From Lentzea pudingi (lineage in GTDB: Bacteria; Actinomycetota; Actinomycetes; Mycobacteriales; Pseudonocardiaceae): 64,000 nt of DNA. Made by a program: the position numbers and the translations under genes. The stretch spans positions 62,001 through 126,000 of the forward strand of contig NZ_BMNC01000018.1 of NCBI RefSeq assembly GCF_014646255.1, in the 5' to 3' direction. Positions 1 through 8,636 of this stretch are shown here, piece by piece; the stretch's first letter is position 1, and the number at the start of each line of letters is the position of its first letter. Below the pieces are notes generated by a model. It ran no database searches, was not told the DNA's origin, and saw nothing but the letters and a program-made list of their open reading frames with translations.

Positions 1-251
1 CCGAAGTGCGACGCCGTGCGCATGTTCAACACGCCCACGATGATGTGCGCCATCCGCCACGCGATCGTGGTGACCGGCGTGGGCTCCGGCGCCGGGTACT
101 GCCAGTCGATCGAGTTGTCCTTGCGGATCGTCCACGCGTCCGGGACGGGCTCCCAGAAGTACTCGTCGTCCGTCAGGCCGTCGAGCCGCGGCCGTGCCTG
201 CACGTTCCAGTGGAACTCGAGCTGGTCCGTCAACTGCTTGTTCCAGTCCAT
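1..251 (-). CDS. DinB-family protein, 3' part only (runs off window start)
   Basis: Minus-strand reading frame that begins with ATG at 251 and runs off the left edge, so only the N-terminal 83 residues are visible. It starts MDWNKQLTDQLEFHW and contains DAWTIRKD followed by AWRMAHIIVGVLNMR. This is the helix-1/helix-2 pattern of the DinB/YfiT four-helix family, whose helix-2 His usually binds a divalent metal. Members act as metal-dependent thiol S-transferases or are uncharacterised; the substrate here is unknown. A TACGGT box at 264-259 lies 7 bases upstream of the ATG and suggests a leaderless mRNA. It is divergent from the GNAT gene at 307. Confidence 0.75.
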   Translation of the reverse strand, partial: MDWNKQLTDQLEFHWNVQARPRLDGLTDDEYFWEPVPDAWTIRKDNSIDWQYPAPEPTPVTTIAWRMAHIIVGVLNMRTASHF

Positions 252-306
252 GCCGGTGACCGTAAATCCGTTTGCGGACAACCACCGCCCTGGAAACACT
301 CCGGCT

Positions 307-1449
307 GTGGACATTCGCACCTCGCGCCCCGAGGACGTGGACCAGGTCGCGGGTCTGGTGGTCGCGCGCATGGACCCCAGCGACGGCGACGACGCCCGCC
401 TGCTGATGACCGACCCGGACGCGGGCTGCGACTGGGTCGGGGTCGCCGCCGACGGAGACCGGATCGTCTCCACGGTCACGCTGATGGACGAGACCGTGAC
501 GCTCGCTGGCCTCGACATCCCGGCGGGCCAGCTCGAACAGGTCGCCACGGACACCGAGTACGAGGGCAGGGGCCTCGTGCGGCAGCTGATCGGCTGGGCG
601 CACGACAGGTCCGCCGAACGCGGCCACCTGCTGCAGCTCGTGATGGGCGTCCCGTACTTCTACCGCCAGTTCGGCTACTCCTACTCGATCCCGGTGAAGC
701 AGACCCGTGCGCTGACCGAGGTCCCGGCACCCGTCGCGGGGCACACGATCCGGCGGGCGACCGAGGCCGACGTCCCGGTGCTCCAGCGCCTGCAGGACGA
801 CGCCCAGCGCGGCGCGGACCTGCGGATGGGCCACACCACGCGGTGCTGGCGCTGGCTGATCCACCGCACCGGCTCGATCACGTGGATCGTCGACCGCGAC
901 GGCACACCGGTCGCCACGGGCCGCAGCACGCCCGAGGAGGCGGGCGACGTCGTGCTCGGCGAGATCGCGGGCGTCGATGACGACGCGGTGCGGGCGTTGG
1001 TGGCGCTGGTGAACCCGGCCCAGGTCGGCGAACGCCACCCGGTGCTGGAACCACTGCTGGCCGGCCGCGCCCCGGAACTGGACCAGTACATGCTGCGCAT
1101 CCCGGACGTCCCGAGGCTGTTCGAGCACCTGCGTCCGGTCTTCACCCGGCGCCTGAGCGGCCACGAACCCGTCGACGTGGTGCTGGGCTTCTTCCGCACG
1201 CACGTCCGCTTCCACTGGGACGGCGAGCGGATCGGCCCGTACGAGTGGGGCGGCACCCTGCTCGGCCCCGGCTCGCTGGGCGGCGCGGGGATCGCCCCGG
1301 ACCTGCTGGCACCGCTGCTGTTCGGCCCGCACGGCATGGACGGCCTGCGCCGCATCTACTCCGACATCTACCCCGGCCCGAGGACCGAGCTGATGACCAG
1401 GCTGTTTCCGCCGGTCAGCAGCGACCTAATCACCTTCTACCTGCCGTAA
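307..1449 (+). CDS. GNAT-family N-acetyltransferase (380 aa)
   Basis: Cytoplasmic acetyl-CoA dependent acetyltransferase. The first 150 residues carry the GNAT fold: MDIRTSRPEDVDQVAGLV at the start, the acetyl-CoA loop DTEYEGRGLVRQLIGWA, then VPYFYRQFGYSYSI. The remaining 220 residues form a second lobe resembling the Eis/two-domain GNATs (second GNAT-like segment TIRRATEADVPVLQRLQ). I place the start at GTG 307 because the domain begins there; the frame is open further upstream but would overlap the divergent DinB gene. A weak -35/-10 pair (TTGCGG 272-277, AACACT 295-300, 17-base spacer) precedes it. The substrate cannot be inferred. Confidence 0.8.
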   Translation: MDIRTSRPEDVDQVAGLVVARMDPSDGDDARLLMTDPDAGCDWVGVAADGDRIVSTVTLMDETVTLAGLDIPAGQLEQVATDTEYEGRGLVRQLIGWAHDRSAERGHLLQLVMGVPYFYRQFGYSYSIPVKQTRALTEVPAPVAGHTIRRATEADVPVLQRLQDDAQRGADLRMGHTTRCWRWLIHRTGSITWIVDRDGTPVATGRSTPEEAGDVVLGEIAGVDDDAVRALVALVNPAQVGERHPVLEPLLAGRAPELDQYMLRIPDVPRLFEHLRPVFTRRLSGHEPVDVVLGFFRTHVRFHWDGERIGPYEWGGTLLGPGSLGGAGIAPDLLAPLLFGPHGMDGLRRIYSDIYPGPRTELMTRLFPPVSSDLITFYLP

Positions 1450-1459
1450 CCCAGAATAA

Positions 1460-1473
1460 ACCGAGCGCTCGGT
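1460..1473. promoter_or_regulatory. TetR-type palindromic operator
   Basis: A perfect 14-bp palindrome, ACCGAGCGCTCGGT, sits directly upstream of a TAGTAT -10 box (1475-1480) that is 8 bases from the ATG at 1489. Its size, symmetry and position over the promoter are those of a TetR-family operator, and a TetR gene is the next gene but one (2142). Autoregulation of the 1489-2738 pair is inferred. Confidence 0.65.
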
Positions 1474-1488
1474 CTAGTATTGGACCCC

Positions 1489-2154
1489 ATGACGACTGTG
1501 CAGGAGGCCGCGGCGGTCCGGTACGGCATCTGGGTCGCGTGCCCGGCCGCTGGAGCCGCCATGGCGTGGGGGCTCAAGCTGGCGGCCGGGTGGATCACGA
1601 CGCTGGGCTGGTTCCCGTTCCAGGGCGTGTTCGAGCTGGTCACGGAGATGCCGGAGCCGTGGGCGACGCTCGCCGCCATCACGGTCGGCGCCGTCGCGGG
1701 CTTCGTGTTCGCGCTGTTCTGGGCGAGCGAGATGATGTCGGTCGAGGTCTCCCACGCGCGGGTCACGCTGCGCAGGGACGACAAGACGTTCGGCTTCGGC
1801 CGCGACGAGGTCGAGTCGGTGTTCGCGGACGGCAAGCAGCTCGTGCTGCTCTCCCCGGCGGGCGCCGAGCTCGTCCGCGAGAAGTCCGACCTGAGCCGGG
1901 CGAGGCTCGAGCAGGCCTTCACCGGGCAGGGCTACCGGTGGCGCGCGGCGGACCCGTTCGCCGGTGAGTTCCGGATGTGGATCGAGCACGCGCCGGACCT
2001 GCCCGCGGACGTGAACGCGCTGTTCACGGCGCGCCGGAAGGCCATCTCGAGGTACGAGACGGAGGAGGCCGCAGAATTGGCGCGGGAGATCCGCAAACGC
2101 GGCGTCTCCGTGCGGGACGAGAAGAAGAGGCAGTACTACAGGTGCGCACGGTAG
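1489..2154 (+). CDS. YqeB-like membrane protein with PH-like cytoplasmic part
   Basis: 221 residues. Two hydrophobic segments (about residues 15-40 and 55-80: VACPAAGAAMAWGLKLAAGW and ITVGAVAGFVFALFWA) are followed by a soluble region with the SVEVSHARVTLRRDD strand pattern of a PH-like domain and a charged C-terminus (EKKRQYYRCAR). This two-TM plus PH-like layout resembles the uncharacterised YqeB family; the function is unknown. ATG 1489 was chosen because a -10 box lies 8 bases upstream and the TTG at 1480 falls inside that box. It overlaps the downstream TetR gene by 13 bases, so the two are probably co-transcribed and controlled by that regulator. Confidence 0.65.
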   Translation: MTTVQEAAAVRYGIWVACPAAGAAMAWGLKLAAGWITTLGWFPFQGVFELVTEMPEPWATLAAITVGAVAGFVFALFWASEMMSVEVSHARVTLRRDDKTFGFGRDEVESVFADGKQLVLLSPAGAELVREKSDLSRARLEQAFTGQGYRWRAADPFAGEFRMWIEHAPDLPADVNALFTARRKAISRYETEEAAELAREIRKRGVSVRDEKKRQYYRCAR

Positions 2155-2738
2155 ATCCGGTCAAGCACGCGGAGAAGAAGCGGCACATCACCGACACCGC
2201 GACGGGGTTGTTCGCCCGGAAGGGCTTCGAACGCACGACCGTCGCGGACATCTGCAAGGCCGCGGACATCAGCACCGGCAGCCTGTTCCACTACTTCCCC
2301 ACCAAGCGCGCGATCTTCCGCGAGATCTTCGTGCAGGACGCCGACGACAACGCGGCCATGTTCGCCAGAGCGCGCGAGCTCAGCCCGTGGGACGGCGTCC
2401 TGCTCATGGTCGACCATCTGTGCGCGCCCGCACTGGACCGATCCGTGGCCGGGCTCGTGCTGGAGGTCGTGGCGCAGGCCAGCCGCGACGCGGAGCTGTG
2501 GGAACTGGTCGGCCGCAACGAGCAGGTCGTGCGCGACGAGCTGGCCGTCCTGCTCCAGCAGGCGCACGACCAGGGCCAGATCACCCTCCCGGTGAGTGCG
2601 GTGCACGCCGCGACCTGGGCGCAGGGACTGGTCGACGGCCTCTTCGGCAGGCTGATCGACCCGGACTTCGACGCGAACGAACAGGTGAGCACCCTCCGGT
2701 TGATCCTTTCCCGATTCGTGGGTGCTCCAGCACCATGA
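2142..2738 (+). CDS. TetR/AcrR-family transcriptional regulator
   Basis: 198 residues. The N-terminal helix-turn-helix is clear: ITDTATGLFARKGFERTTV, then DICKAADISTGSLFHYFPTK, with the conserved SLFHYFPTK recognition helix. The C-terminal ligand domain (residues about 65-195) is generic, and the inducer is unknown. GTG 2142 gives a normal-length N-terminal arm and overlaps the end of the YqeB-like gene, which argues for translational coupling. The palindrome at 1460-1473 is its likely operator, making this an autoregulated two-gene unit. The next gene starts 4 bases after its stop. Confidence 0.88.
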   Translation: MRTVDPVKHAEKKRHITDTATGLFARKGFERTTVADICKAADISTGSLFHYFPTKRAIFREIFVQDADDNAAMFARARELSPWDGVLLMVDHLCAPALDRSVAGLVLEVVAQASRDAELWELVGRNEQVVRDELAVLLQQAHDQGQITLPVSAVHAATWAQGLVDGLFGRLIDPDFDANEQVSTLRLILSRFVGAPAP

Positions 2739-2742
2739 GGGC

Positions 2743-3885
2743 ATGGCTTACGACGTCGCTGCGGTCCGCGCCCACTTCCCCGCGTTGCGCGAGGGTGCCG
2801 CGCACTTCGACGGACCGGGCGGCGCCCAGGTGCCCGACGTCGTCGCCGAGGCGGTCAGGAACACGCTGACCTCGGCGATCTCCAACCGCGGCAGCGTCAC
2901 GGCCTCCGAACGCAGGGCCGAGGAGGTCGTGCGGACCGCCCGGCGCACGATGGCGGAGTTCCTCAACGCCGGCAGCATCGTGTTCGGCCGCAGCATGACC
3001 CAGCTGACCTACGACTTCGCCCGCACGCTGTCGAAGAACTGGCGGCCGGGCGACGAGATCATCGTGACCAGGATGGACCACGACGCGAACATCAGGCCGT
3101 GGGTGCAGGCCGCCGAGGCTGCCCGCGCCACGGTGCGATGGGCGCCGTTCGACCGCACGACCGGTGAGCTGCCCGTCGAGTCGGTGACGAAGCTGCTGTC
3201 CGACCGCACCCGCGTCGTCGCGATCACGGCCGCGTCGAACCTGCTCGGCACCCGTCCGAACGTCGCCGAGATCGCACGGGCGGCGCACGAGATGGCGGCG
3301 TTCGTGTACGTCGACGGCGTGCACTACACACCGCACGTACCGGTGGACGTCGAGGCGTTGGACGCCGATTTCTTCGTGTGCTCGCCGTACAAGTTCCTCG
3401 GCCCGCACCTCGGCGTCCTGGCGGCGGCTCCCGAGCTGCTGGAGACGTTGCGGCCGGACAAGCTGCTGCCGTCGAGCAACGCCGTGCCGGAGCGGTTCGA
3501 GCTGGGCACGTTGCCGTACGAGCTGCTGGCCGGGACGACCGCCGCGGTCGAGTTCATGCGCTCGCTGGAAGGCCTGGAGGAGTACGAACTGGGCCTGCGC
3601 GAGAAGATGGAGAGCGGCCTGCGGGAACTGGGTGCGCGCATCTACAGCAAGGCCTCGTCGCGCACGCCGACCGTGCTGTTCTCCGTCGACGGGCTGGACC
3701 CGGCCGAGGTCTACCGCCGGCTCGGGGCCGAGGGCGTGAACGCGCCCGCCGGCCACTTCTACGCGCTGGAGTGCTCGCGGTGGCTCGGTCTGGGCGACAG
3801 GGGCGCCGTGCGCGCGGGCATCGGGCCGTACACCGACGAGTCCGATGTGGACCGTCTGCTCAAGGCCGTGGCGAAGCTCAGATGA
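2743..3885 (+). CDS. cysteine desulfurase-like PLP enzyme (class V aminotransferase, VC1184-like subfamily)
   Basis: 380 residues, PLP-dependent fold-type I enzyme. The Schiff-base lysine is K217 in CSPYKFLGPHLG and the PLP-pyridine aspartate is D191 in YVDGVHYTPH. The motif MDHDANIRPW (111-120) and the N-terminal HFPALREGAAHFDGPGG match the cysteine desulfurase-like subfamily that lacks the extended SufS catalytic loop, so true desulfurase activity is uncertain. It starts 4 bases after the TetR stop (ATG 2743; the upstream extension would overlap that gene). The 3' end overlaps the convergent membrane-protein gene by 8 bases. Confidence 0.82.
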   Translation: MAYDVAAVRAHFPALREGAAHFDGPGGAQVPDVVAEAVRNTLTSAISNRGSVTASERRAEEVVRTARRTMAEFLNAGSIVFGRSMTQLTYDFARTLSKNWRPGDEIIVTRMDHDANIRPWVQAAEAARATVRWAPFDRTTGELPVESVTKLLSDRTRVVAITAASNLLGTRPNVAEIARAAHEMAAFVYVDGVHYTPHVPVDVEALDADFFVCSPYKFLGPHLGVLAAAPELLETLRPDKLLPSSNAVPERFELGTLPYELLAGTTAAVEFMRSLEGLEEYELGLREKMESGLRELGARIYSKASSRTPTVLFSVDGLDPAEVYRRLGAEGVNAPAGHFYALECSRWLGLGDRGAVRAGIGPYTDESDVDRLLKAVAKLR

Positions 3886-5491
3886 ACAGGACCAGCGCGG
3901 CGTAGACCGCACCGGCGAGGACGCTGATGTTGAGCCTGCGCGTCACACGTTCGCCGGAGTGCTCGGCGATCAACGAACGGGCGCGGGCCCACATGAGCTT
4001 CTCGCCCGCCTCGTCGTCCGGCAGGTGCGGTGTCGTGAGGACGTCGCCGTGCGGGCCGAACGCGAGCATCAGCTGGGGTCCGGACCGGCGCACGCCGTGC
4101 AGCAGCGCCCACGGCACGCGGTAGGTGAAGATGCCGGTGTAGAGCACGACCGAGTTGTGGTCGAGACGCAGCATCGGCTGGAACCGCGTGACCGCCGACA
4201 GCACGCACTGCACGCCGATCAGGCCGAGCACGATCAGCTCCGGGTAGTACTTCAACGCGACCAGCGCTCCGGCGGCGCCGAGCAGCAGCGCCGCACCCTC
4301 GACCCGCCGCCGGTCGCCCGGCCAGATCGCGTGCGGCAGCTCGACCGGCGTGCCCGCGGTGACCGGCACTCCCGGCAGGTGTGCACTGTGGACGGTGTGG
4401 CGCGGGCGGACGCGGCTCAGCGTGCTCGTCGCCACGACCTCGCCCTCGACCAGCAACGCCACCTGCCCGCCGTGGTGCCACTCCCCCGCGACGAGGACCT
4501 CGACGGGGTCGTGCCGCAGCGGCGGGTCCTCCTCGCCGCGCCACACCCGGCCGAACTGCTCGGTGTCGTGGTAGAGCGGTTCCTCCAGCCCCAGATCGAC
4601 GAGCGTGGTGACCGTCGCGACGTCCTTCTTGCCGTGCCGCAACAGGATCCGCCGCGGCCCGATCTGGTGGGCCTGCACCCGGATCGCCTTCACCGGGCCC
4701 GACCACAACGCGCGGCGGCGGCGTTCCCGTGCGGCCAGCATGATCGCGAAGAACACGGCGGAGCCACCGATGATCAGCAACCAGGTGACGTTCTCGGGCT
4801 CGTTCTCCATCCGCACCCACGTGCCGTCCGCGAGCACCGGCACGCCGTCGCCGACGTGGTAGGTCTCCGGCGCGAGCGGCTGGAACGCCGTGCGCTGCCG
4901 GTCCGGCAGCTCCACCCACACCTCGCCGGTGTTCTTGATCTCGACGACCTCGGCCTCGACGCGGCTGGCTTTCGCGACGTGCTGCTCGATCTCGTCGTTG
5001 ATGAGGCTGTACTGCACGAACGTCAGGAACCCGAACACGACCAGCAGCACGGCGACCACGCGCAGGACCCCGCGCTGCGGCGGCAGGTCCGGCAGTGAGA
5101 CGAGCGCCGAGCCCGCGGTCTCGTGCTGGTCCGCGCGCGACCTGACCGTCCACGCCGCCACCAGCGCACAGGCTGCGGCGTGCAGCCCGAACGCCGTGTT
5201 CGCCACCGCGCTGCTGTCGAGCGCTATGTCCATCGCACCGAACAGCACGCCCATCGCGCACCCCGTGAGCACGCGGTTGAACACCAGCAGCAACGGCGTC
5301 GCCAGCAACGGCACGACCGCGAGGGAGAACAACGGGTCCGGCAGGCACGGCTGCGCGGTCGTGCACGGCGCCTCGTTCGCGCTCAGGGCGAAGTAGAAGG
5401 CGGCGATCCACCCACCGACGAGGCCGACCTTCGTCACCCACCACGGAACGGCGGCTGCTTGCCAGCGCTGGACGTCCACGGGACCGATCAT
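3878..5491 (-). CDS. multi-pass membrane protein of unknown function (DUF3592-like segments)
   Basis: 537 residues. Hydrophobic segments occur near residues 20-40, 50-75, 80-110 and 140-165, with more in the second half (LLLGAAGALVALKYY and similar) and a C-terminal anchor ending GAVYAALVLFI. Between them lie beta-rich soluble stretches such as VEAEVVEIKNTGEVWVELPD and a repeat of the same kind after residue 240, reminiscent of DUF3592 proteins. ATG 5491 is chosen because the upstream in-frame sequence is Arg/Pro-rich and unlike protein. Function is not recognised. The last 8 bases overlap the convergent PLP-enzyme gene. Confidence 0.6.
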   Translation of the reverse strand: MIGPVDVQRWQAAAVPWWVTKVGLVGGWIAAFYFALSANEAPCTTAQPCLPDPLFSLAVVPLLATPLLLVFNRVLTGCAMGVLFGAMDIALDSSAVANTAFGLHAAACALVAAWTVRSRADQHETAGSALVSLPDLPPQRGVLRVVAVLLVVFGFLTFVQYSLINDEIEQHVAKASRVEAEVVEIKNTGEVWVELPDRQRTAFQPLAPETYHVGDGVPVLADGTWVRMENEPENVTWLLIIGGSAVFFAIMLAARERRRRALWSGPVKAIRVQAHQIGPRRILLRHGKKDVATVTTLVDLGLEEPLYHDTEQFGRVWRGEEDPPLRHDPVEVLVAGEWHHGGQVALLVEGEVVATSTLSRVRPRHTVHSAHLPGVPVTAGTPVELPHAIWPGDRRRVEGAALLLGAAGALVALKYYPELIVLGLIGVQCVLSAVTRFQPMLRLDHNSVVLYTGIFTYRVPWALLHGVRRSGPQLMLAFGPHGDVLTTPHLPDDEAGEKLMWARARSLIAEHSGERVTRRLNISVLAGAVYAALVLFI

Positions 5492-5574
5492 GGCACGTCC
5501 ATTGCTCCGAACGGCGTGATTCCCCCGTGAACAAGTGGGTATCCGCCCGTCACCCAATACGGAGGTGGACACAA

Positions 5575-5760
5575 ATGCTGGCCATCATCGCCGCAGTCTC
5601 GTTCGGCTTAGCGCTGATCCTGGACCTGGCCAAGGCAGCGCTCGGTGAGGTGATCACCGTGAACACGCTGGTCGTGCTCGGTCTGTTGCTGCTCGCGTTG
5701 CACCTCGCCGGTGTCGGTACCGGCACCCGGTCGTTCGGCTGGCGCCGTGCCCGCAGGTAA
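5575..5760 (+). CDS. small hydrophobic membrane protein (61 aa)
   Basis: Short ORF preceded by a strong ribosome-binding site, GGAGGTGG at 5561-5568, 6 to 7 bases from ATG 5575, which decides the start. The protein has two hydrophobic helices (MLAIIAAVSFGLALILDLAK and VLGLLLLALHLAGVGTG) and a basic end (RRARR). This resembles the small two-TM proteins often annotated as hypothetical in actinomycetes. Its last 14 bases overlap the likely GTG start of the YihY-family gene, so the two are probably translationally coupled. Confidence 0.65.
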   Translation: MLAIIAAVSFGLALILDLAKAALGEVITVNTLVVLGLLLLALHLAGVGTGTRSFGWRRARR

Positions 5761-6667
5761 GGACGTCAAAGGCCCCACCAGGCTGTCGAAGGGCGCCTGG
5801 TGGGGCGTTCTCAAGCGGACAGTCAAAGAGTTCAACGACGACAACCTGACGGACTGGGCGGCCGCGCTCACCTACTACGCGGTGCTGTCGCTGTTCCCCG
5901 GGATCATCGTGCTGACGTCCGTGCTCGCGCTGCTCGGCGACACGACGACGCAGGAGCTCCTGAAGTACGTCGACCAGGTCGCCCCCGGCGAGGCCGGCAA
6001 CCTGGTGAAGTCGTCCATCGAGGAGTTGCAGAAGAGCCAGGACGCCGCCAGTCTGCTGGGCATCGTCGGTCTGCTGACCGCGCTCTGGACGGCCTCGGGC
6101 TACCTCGGTGCGTTCATGCGGGCGTGCAACGCCGTGTACGACGTCGAGGAAGGCCGGCCGTTCTGGAAGACCGTGCCGTTGCGTCTCGTGCTGACGCTCG
6201 GCTCGGTGGTGCTGGTGTCGCTCACGCTCGGCGCGCTCGTGCTCACCGGCGGGATAGCGGACAAGGTCGGCGAGGCCATCGGGCTCGGCGACACCGTGGT
6301 CACCGTCTGGGACATCGCGAAGTGGCCGATCATCCTGCTGCTCGTGAGCCTGGCGTTCGCGATCCTGTACTGGGCGGCGCCGAACGTCCGGCAGCCCGGC
6401 TTCCGCTGGGTCTCCCCCGGCAGCCTGCTCGCGATCGTGCTGTGGGCGCTCGCCACCGTCGGTTTCGCGATCTACGTGGCGAACTTCGCGTCGTACAACA
6501 AGACCTACGGCTCGCTCGGTGGCGTGATCGTCTTCCTGGTGTGGCTGTGGATCTCGAACATCGCCGTGCTGCTCGGCGCCGAGTTCGACGCGGAACTGGA
6601 ACGCGGCAGGCGGATGGCGGAGGGTGAGAAGGACCCGTCACCCGAGCCGCGTGATCTCCCCGGGTAG
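5747..6667 (+). CDS. YihY/virulence factor BrkB family inner-membrane protein
   Basis: 306 residues with six hydrophobic segments. It carries the family hallmark DWAAALTYYAVLSLFPGI near the N-terminus, TASGYLGAFMRACNAVYDVEE in the middle, and YGSLGGVIVFLVWLWISN before the last helix. The family (old names RNase BN, UPF0761) is widespread and has no firmly established activity; these are membrane proteins, not the tRNA nuclease. GTG 5747 is preferred, with GTG 5711 as an alternative. The C-terminal tail is charged and cytoplasmic (RRMAEGEKDPSPEPRDLPG). Its end overlaps the convergent lipoprotein gene by 30 bases. Confidence 0.85.
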   Translation: MPAGKDVKGPTRLSKGAWWGVLKRTVKEFNDDNLTDWAAALTYYAVLSLFPGIIVLTSVLALLGDTTTQELLKYVDQVAPGEAGNLVKSSIEELQKSQDAASLLGIVGLLTALWTASGYLGAFMRACNAVYDVEEGRPFWKTVPLRLVLTLGSVVLVSLTLGALVLTGGIADKVGEAIGLGDTVVTVWDIAKWPIILLLVSLAFAILYWAAPNVRQPGFRWVSPGSLLAIVLWALATVGFAIYVANFASYNKTYGSLGGVIVFLVWLWISNIAVLLGAEFDAELERGRRMAEGEKDPSPEPRDLPG

Positions 6668-7003
6668 CTCGGCCTCGACCGCGGTCCACACGCCGTCCGG
6701 CCCGGCCTCGACGCGTTCGCTCGTGTCACCGGGGACGAGCACCCACAGCTGGTCCTTCTCGGACAACCAGACGACGCCGATGCCGTCCGCGCGGGAGCTC
6801 GTCGCGTACTCGTAGGACTTGCGGAACACGTCACCGCCGTTGCGGTCGGTCACCCGCACCTCGCTCGCGCTCTCGGCGTGCGCGACGAACTTCCCGCTGG
6901 GTGACTGCTTGGGCGCGCCGGGCCGGGCGAACCGGTCCTCGCGGTCGCCGCCGCAGCCGGTGACGACGAGGAGGAGGGCGACGAGTGCGGCCAGGACCCT
7001 CAT
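6638..7003 (-). CDS. small lipoprotein of unknown function
   Basis: 121 residues. A clear lipobox signal peptide, MRVLAALVALLLVVTGCGGD, predicts lipidation at the Cys near residue 17 and anchoring on the outer face of the membrane. The mature part is a short beta-rich domain (VRVTDRNGGDVFRKSYEY, GVVWLSEKDQLWVLVPGD) that looks like one or two blades of a WD/TolB-like fold. This pattern is common in small actinobacterial lipoproteins of unknown function. The 3' end overlaps the YihY gene on the opposite strand. Confidence 0.7.
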   Translation of the reverse strand: MRVLAALVALLLVVTGCGGDREDRFARPGAPKQSPSGKFVAHAESASEVRVTDRNGGDVFRKSYEYATSSRADGIGVVWLSEKDQLWVLVPGDTSERVEAGPDGVWTAVEAELPGEITRLG

Positions 7004-7073
7004 GGCAGCTCGAAGGCGCTGGGACGGGAATTGCCGTGCGTCATACCGCCAAAGGTAGCTAGCGTGATCGTCC

Positions 7074-7823
7074 GTGTGGGACGTTCTCGAAAGCTTTTAC
7101 GACTCTGTGCCCCGACCGGGATCTCGCGTTGAGGAACACGGCGAGCTGGTCCTGTTCGTGCAGGCGGGCGACGGCTATCCGCACTACGCCCGGCCGCGGT
7201 TCCCCGGCGGCCGGCCGACGGTCGCGGACGTGCTGGGGGTGCGCGAACGGCAGCGCGAACTCGGTGTGCCCGAAGCGTTCGAGTGGGTGCTCGAGACGAC
7301 GCCCGGCCTGCTCGGCGCCGCCGTCGCGGCCGGCTTGGAGGTGCTCCAAGCTCCGTTGCTGATCCTCGATCCGGCGAAACTGCCCGAACCGCATCCGCAC
7401 GTGCGCGTGCTGGGCACCCGGACCGCCGAGGTCACGGTCGTGGCGCAGCTGGCGTTCTCCTCGCCAGGCACGGCAAGGGGTGAAACCGGTGCCGCGGAAC
7501 GCGACGCGGCACTCGCGGAAGCACTGCCGATGAGCGGCCGGCACCGGTACGCCGTCGCGGACGTGCCGGGCGAGGGCGTGCTGGCGTCCGGCACCGCGCA
7601 ACGGGCCGGTGACGTGGTGGAGATCGCGGGCATCGGCACGTTGCCGGCCGCACGACGGCGCGGCCTCGGTGGCGCGGTCACCGCGGAACTGGCGCGGGAC
7701 GCCCTGGCACGGGGCGCGGAGCTGGTGTTCCTGTCGGCCGGCAGTGACGAGATCGCGCGGGTCTACGAACGCGTCGGGTTCCGCCGAGCCGGCACGGCCT
7801 GCATCGCCGCACCTCCCGGTTAG
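7074..7823 (+). CDS. GNAT-family N-acetyltransferase (249 aa)
   Basis: The C-terminal half carries the GNAT acetyl-CoA signature: DVVEIAGIGTLPAARRRGLG (motif A, R-R-x-G-L-G) followed by GAVTAELARDALARGAELVF and the closing strand YERVGFRRAGTACIA. The N-terminal half (residues 1-110) is a substrate-side lobe (FEWVLETTPGLLGAAVAAGL) similar to other two-lobe GNATs. The GTG start at 7074 lies 8 bases after a TAGCGT -10 box (7060-7065), consistent with a leaderless mRNA. The substrate is unknown. It is probably a single-gene transcript. Confidence 0.8.
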   Translation: MWDVLESFYDSVPRPGSRVEEHGELVLFVQAGDGYPHYARPRFPGGRPTVADVLGVRERQRELGVPEAFEWVLETTPGLLGAAVAAGLEVLQAPLLILDPAKLPEPHPHVRVLGTRTAEVTVVAQLAFSSPGTARGETGAAERDAALAEALPMSGRHRYAVADVPGEGVLASGTAQRAGDVVEIAGIGTLPAARRRGLGGAVTAELARDALARGAELVFLSAGSDEIARVYERVGFRRAGTACIAAPPG

Positions 7824-7880
7824 GTCGCGAAATCGCTCCACCCGGCCTCGGCACCGGGCGAAACCGACTATCCTGCGGCC

Positions 7881-8636
7881 GTGATCAAGGACTTCGGTGC
7901 CGGTGTCGGTCTGCTGCTGCGTGGGTTCAGCCTGGTGTTCAGCTCGCCCAAGCGCGTGCTGATGGGAGCGCTGCCCGCGGTCATCACGGCGGTGCTGATG
8001 ATCACCGGCTGGGTGGTGCTGTTCACCAACATCGACTCGGTCGCCGGGTGGCTCACCGGTTTCGCGGACTCGTGGAGCGACACCTGGAAGAGCGTCGTCG
8101 AGGTCGCCGTCGGCATCTCGGTGATCGCGGCCGGGCTCGGCCTGAGCGTGCTGCTGTTCACCGCGATCACGCTGATGATCGGCGGCCCGTTCTACGAGTA
8201 CATCTCCGAGGAGGTCGAGGACGAGCTCGGCGGTGTGCCGGACGCGGAGCAGATCGGCTGGTGGCGCGGGTTCGTGGTCGGCCTGCGCAGCACGCTGCTG
8301 CTGGTCGGCACGTCGATCCTGTTCGCGATCCCCCTGTTCGTCTGCGGGTTCATCCCCGTCATCGGCCAGACCGTCGTGCCGGTGCTCGCGGTGTGCATCA
8401 ACGGCTACCTGCTCGGCATCGAGCTGACCGGCATCCCGTTCACGCGCCGCGGCCGGTCCTTCAAGCAGCGCAGGCGGATCCTCGCGACCCGCCGCGGGCT
8501 CGTGCTCGGGCTCGCCGTGCCCACCTACCTGCTGTGCCTGGTCCCGCTGGCCGCGCTGATCGTGATCCCGGCGGCGATGGCAGGCGGCACGGTGTTGTCG
8601 CACCGCCTGCTCAACGGGGACCGCGCTACCGCGTGA
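7881..8636 (+). CDS. EI24 domain / CysZ-like integral membrane protein
   Basis: 251 residues with four to five long hydrophobic helices: LPAVITAVLMITGWVVLF, ISVIAAGLGLSVLLFTAITL, STLLLVGTSILFAIPLFVCG and LVLGLAVPTYLLCLVPLAAL. The opening GAGVGLLLRGFSLVFSSPK and the central MIGGPFYEYISEEVEDELGG are typical of the EI24/CysZ family. CysZ itself is a sulfate channel; actinobacterial members are usually uncharacterised, so sulfate transport is only a possibility. GTG 7881 lies 6 bases after a TATCCT box (7069+800, i.e. 7869-7874), suggesting a leaderless transcript. The end overlaps the convergent beta-propeller gene by 11 bases. Confidence 0.8.
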   Translation: MIKDFGAGVGLLLRGFSLVFSSPKRVLMGALPAVITAVLMITGWVVLFTNIDSVAGWLTGFADSWSDTWKSVVEVAVGISVIAAGLGLSVLLFTAITLMIGGPFYEYISEEVEDELGGVPDAEQIGWWRGFVVGLRSTLLLVGTSILFAIPLFVCGFIPVIGQTVVPVLAVCINGYLLGIELTGIPFTRRGRSFKQRRRILATRRGLVLGLAVPTYLLCLVPLAALIVIPAAMAGGTVLSHRLLNGDRATA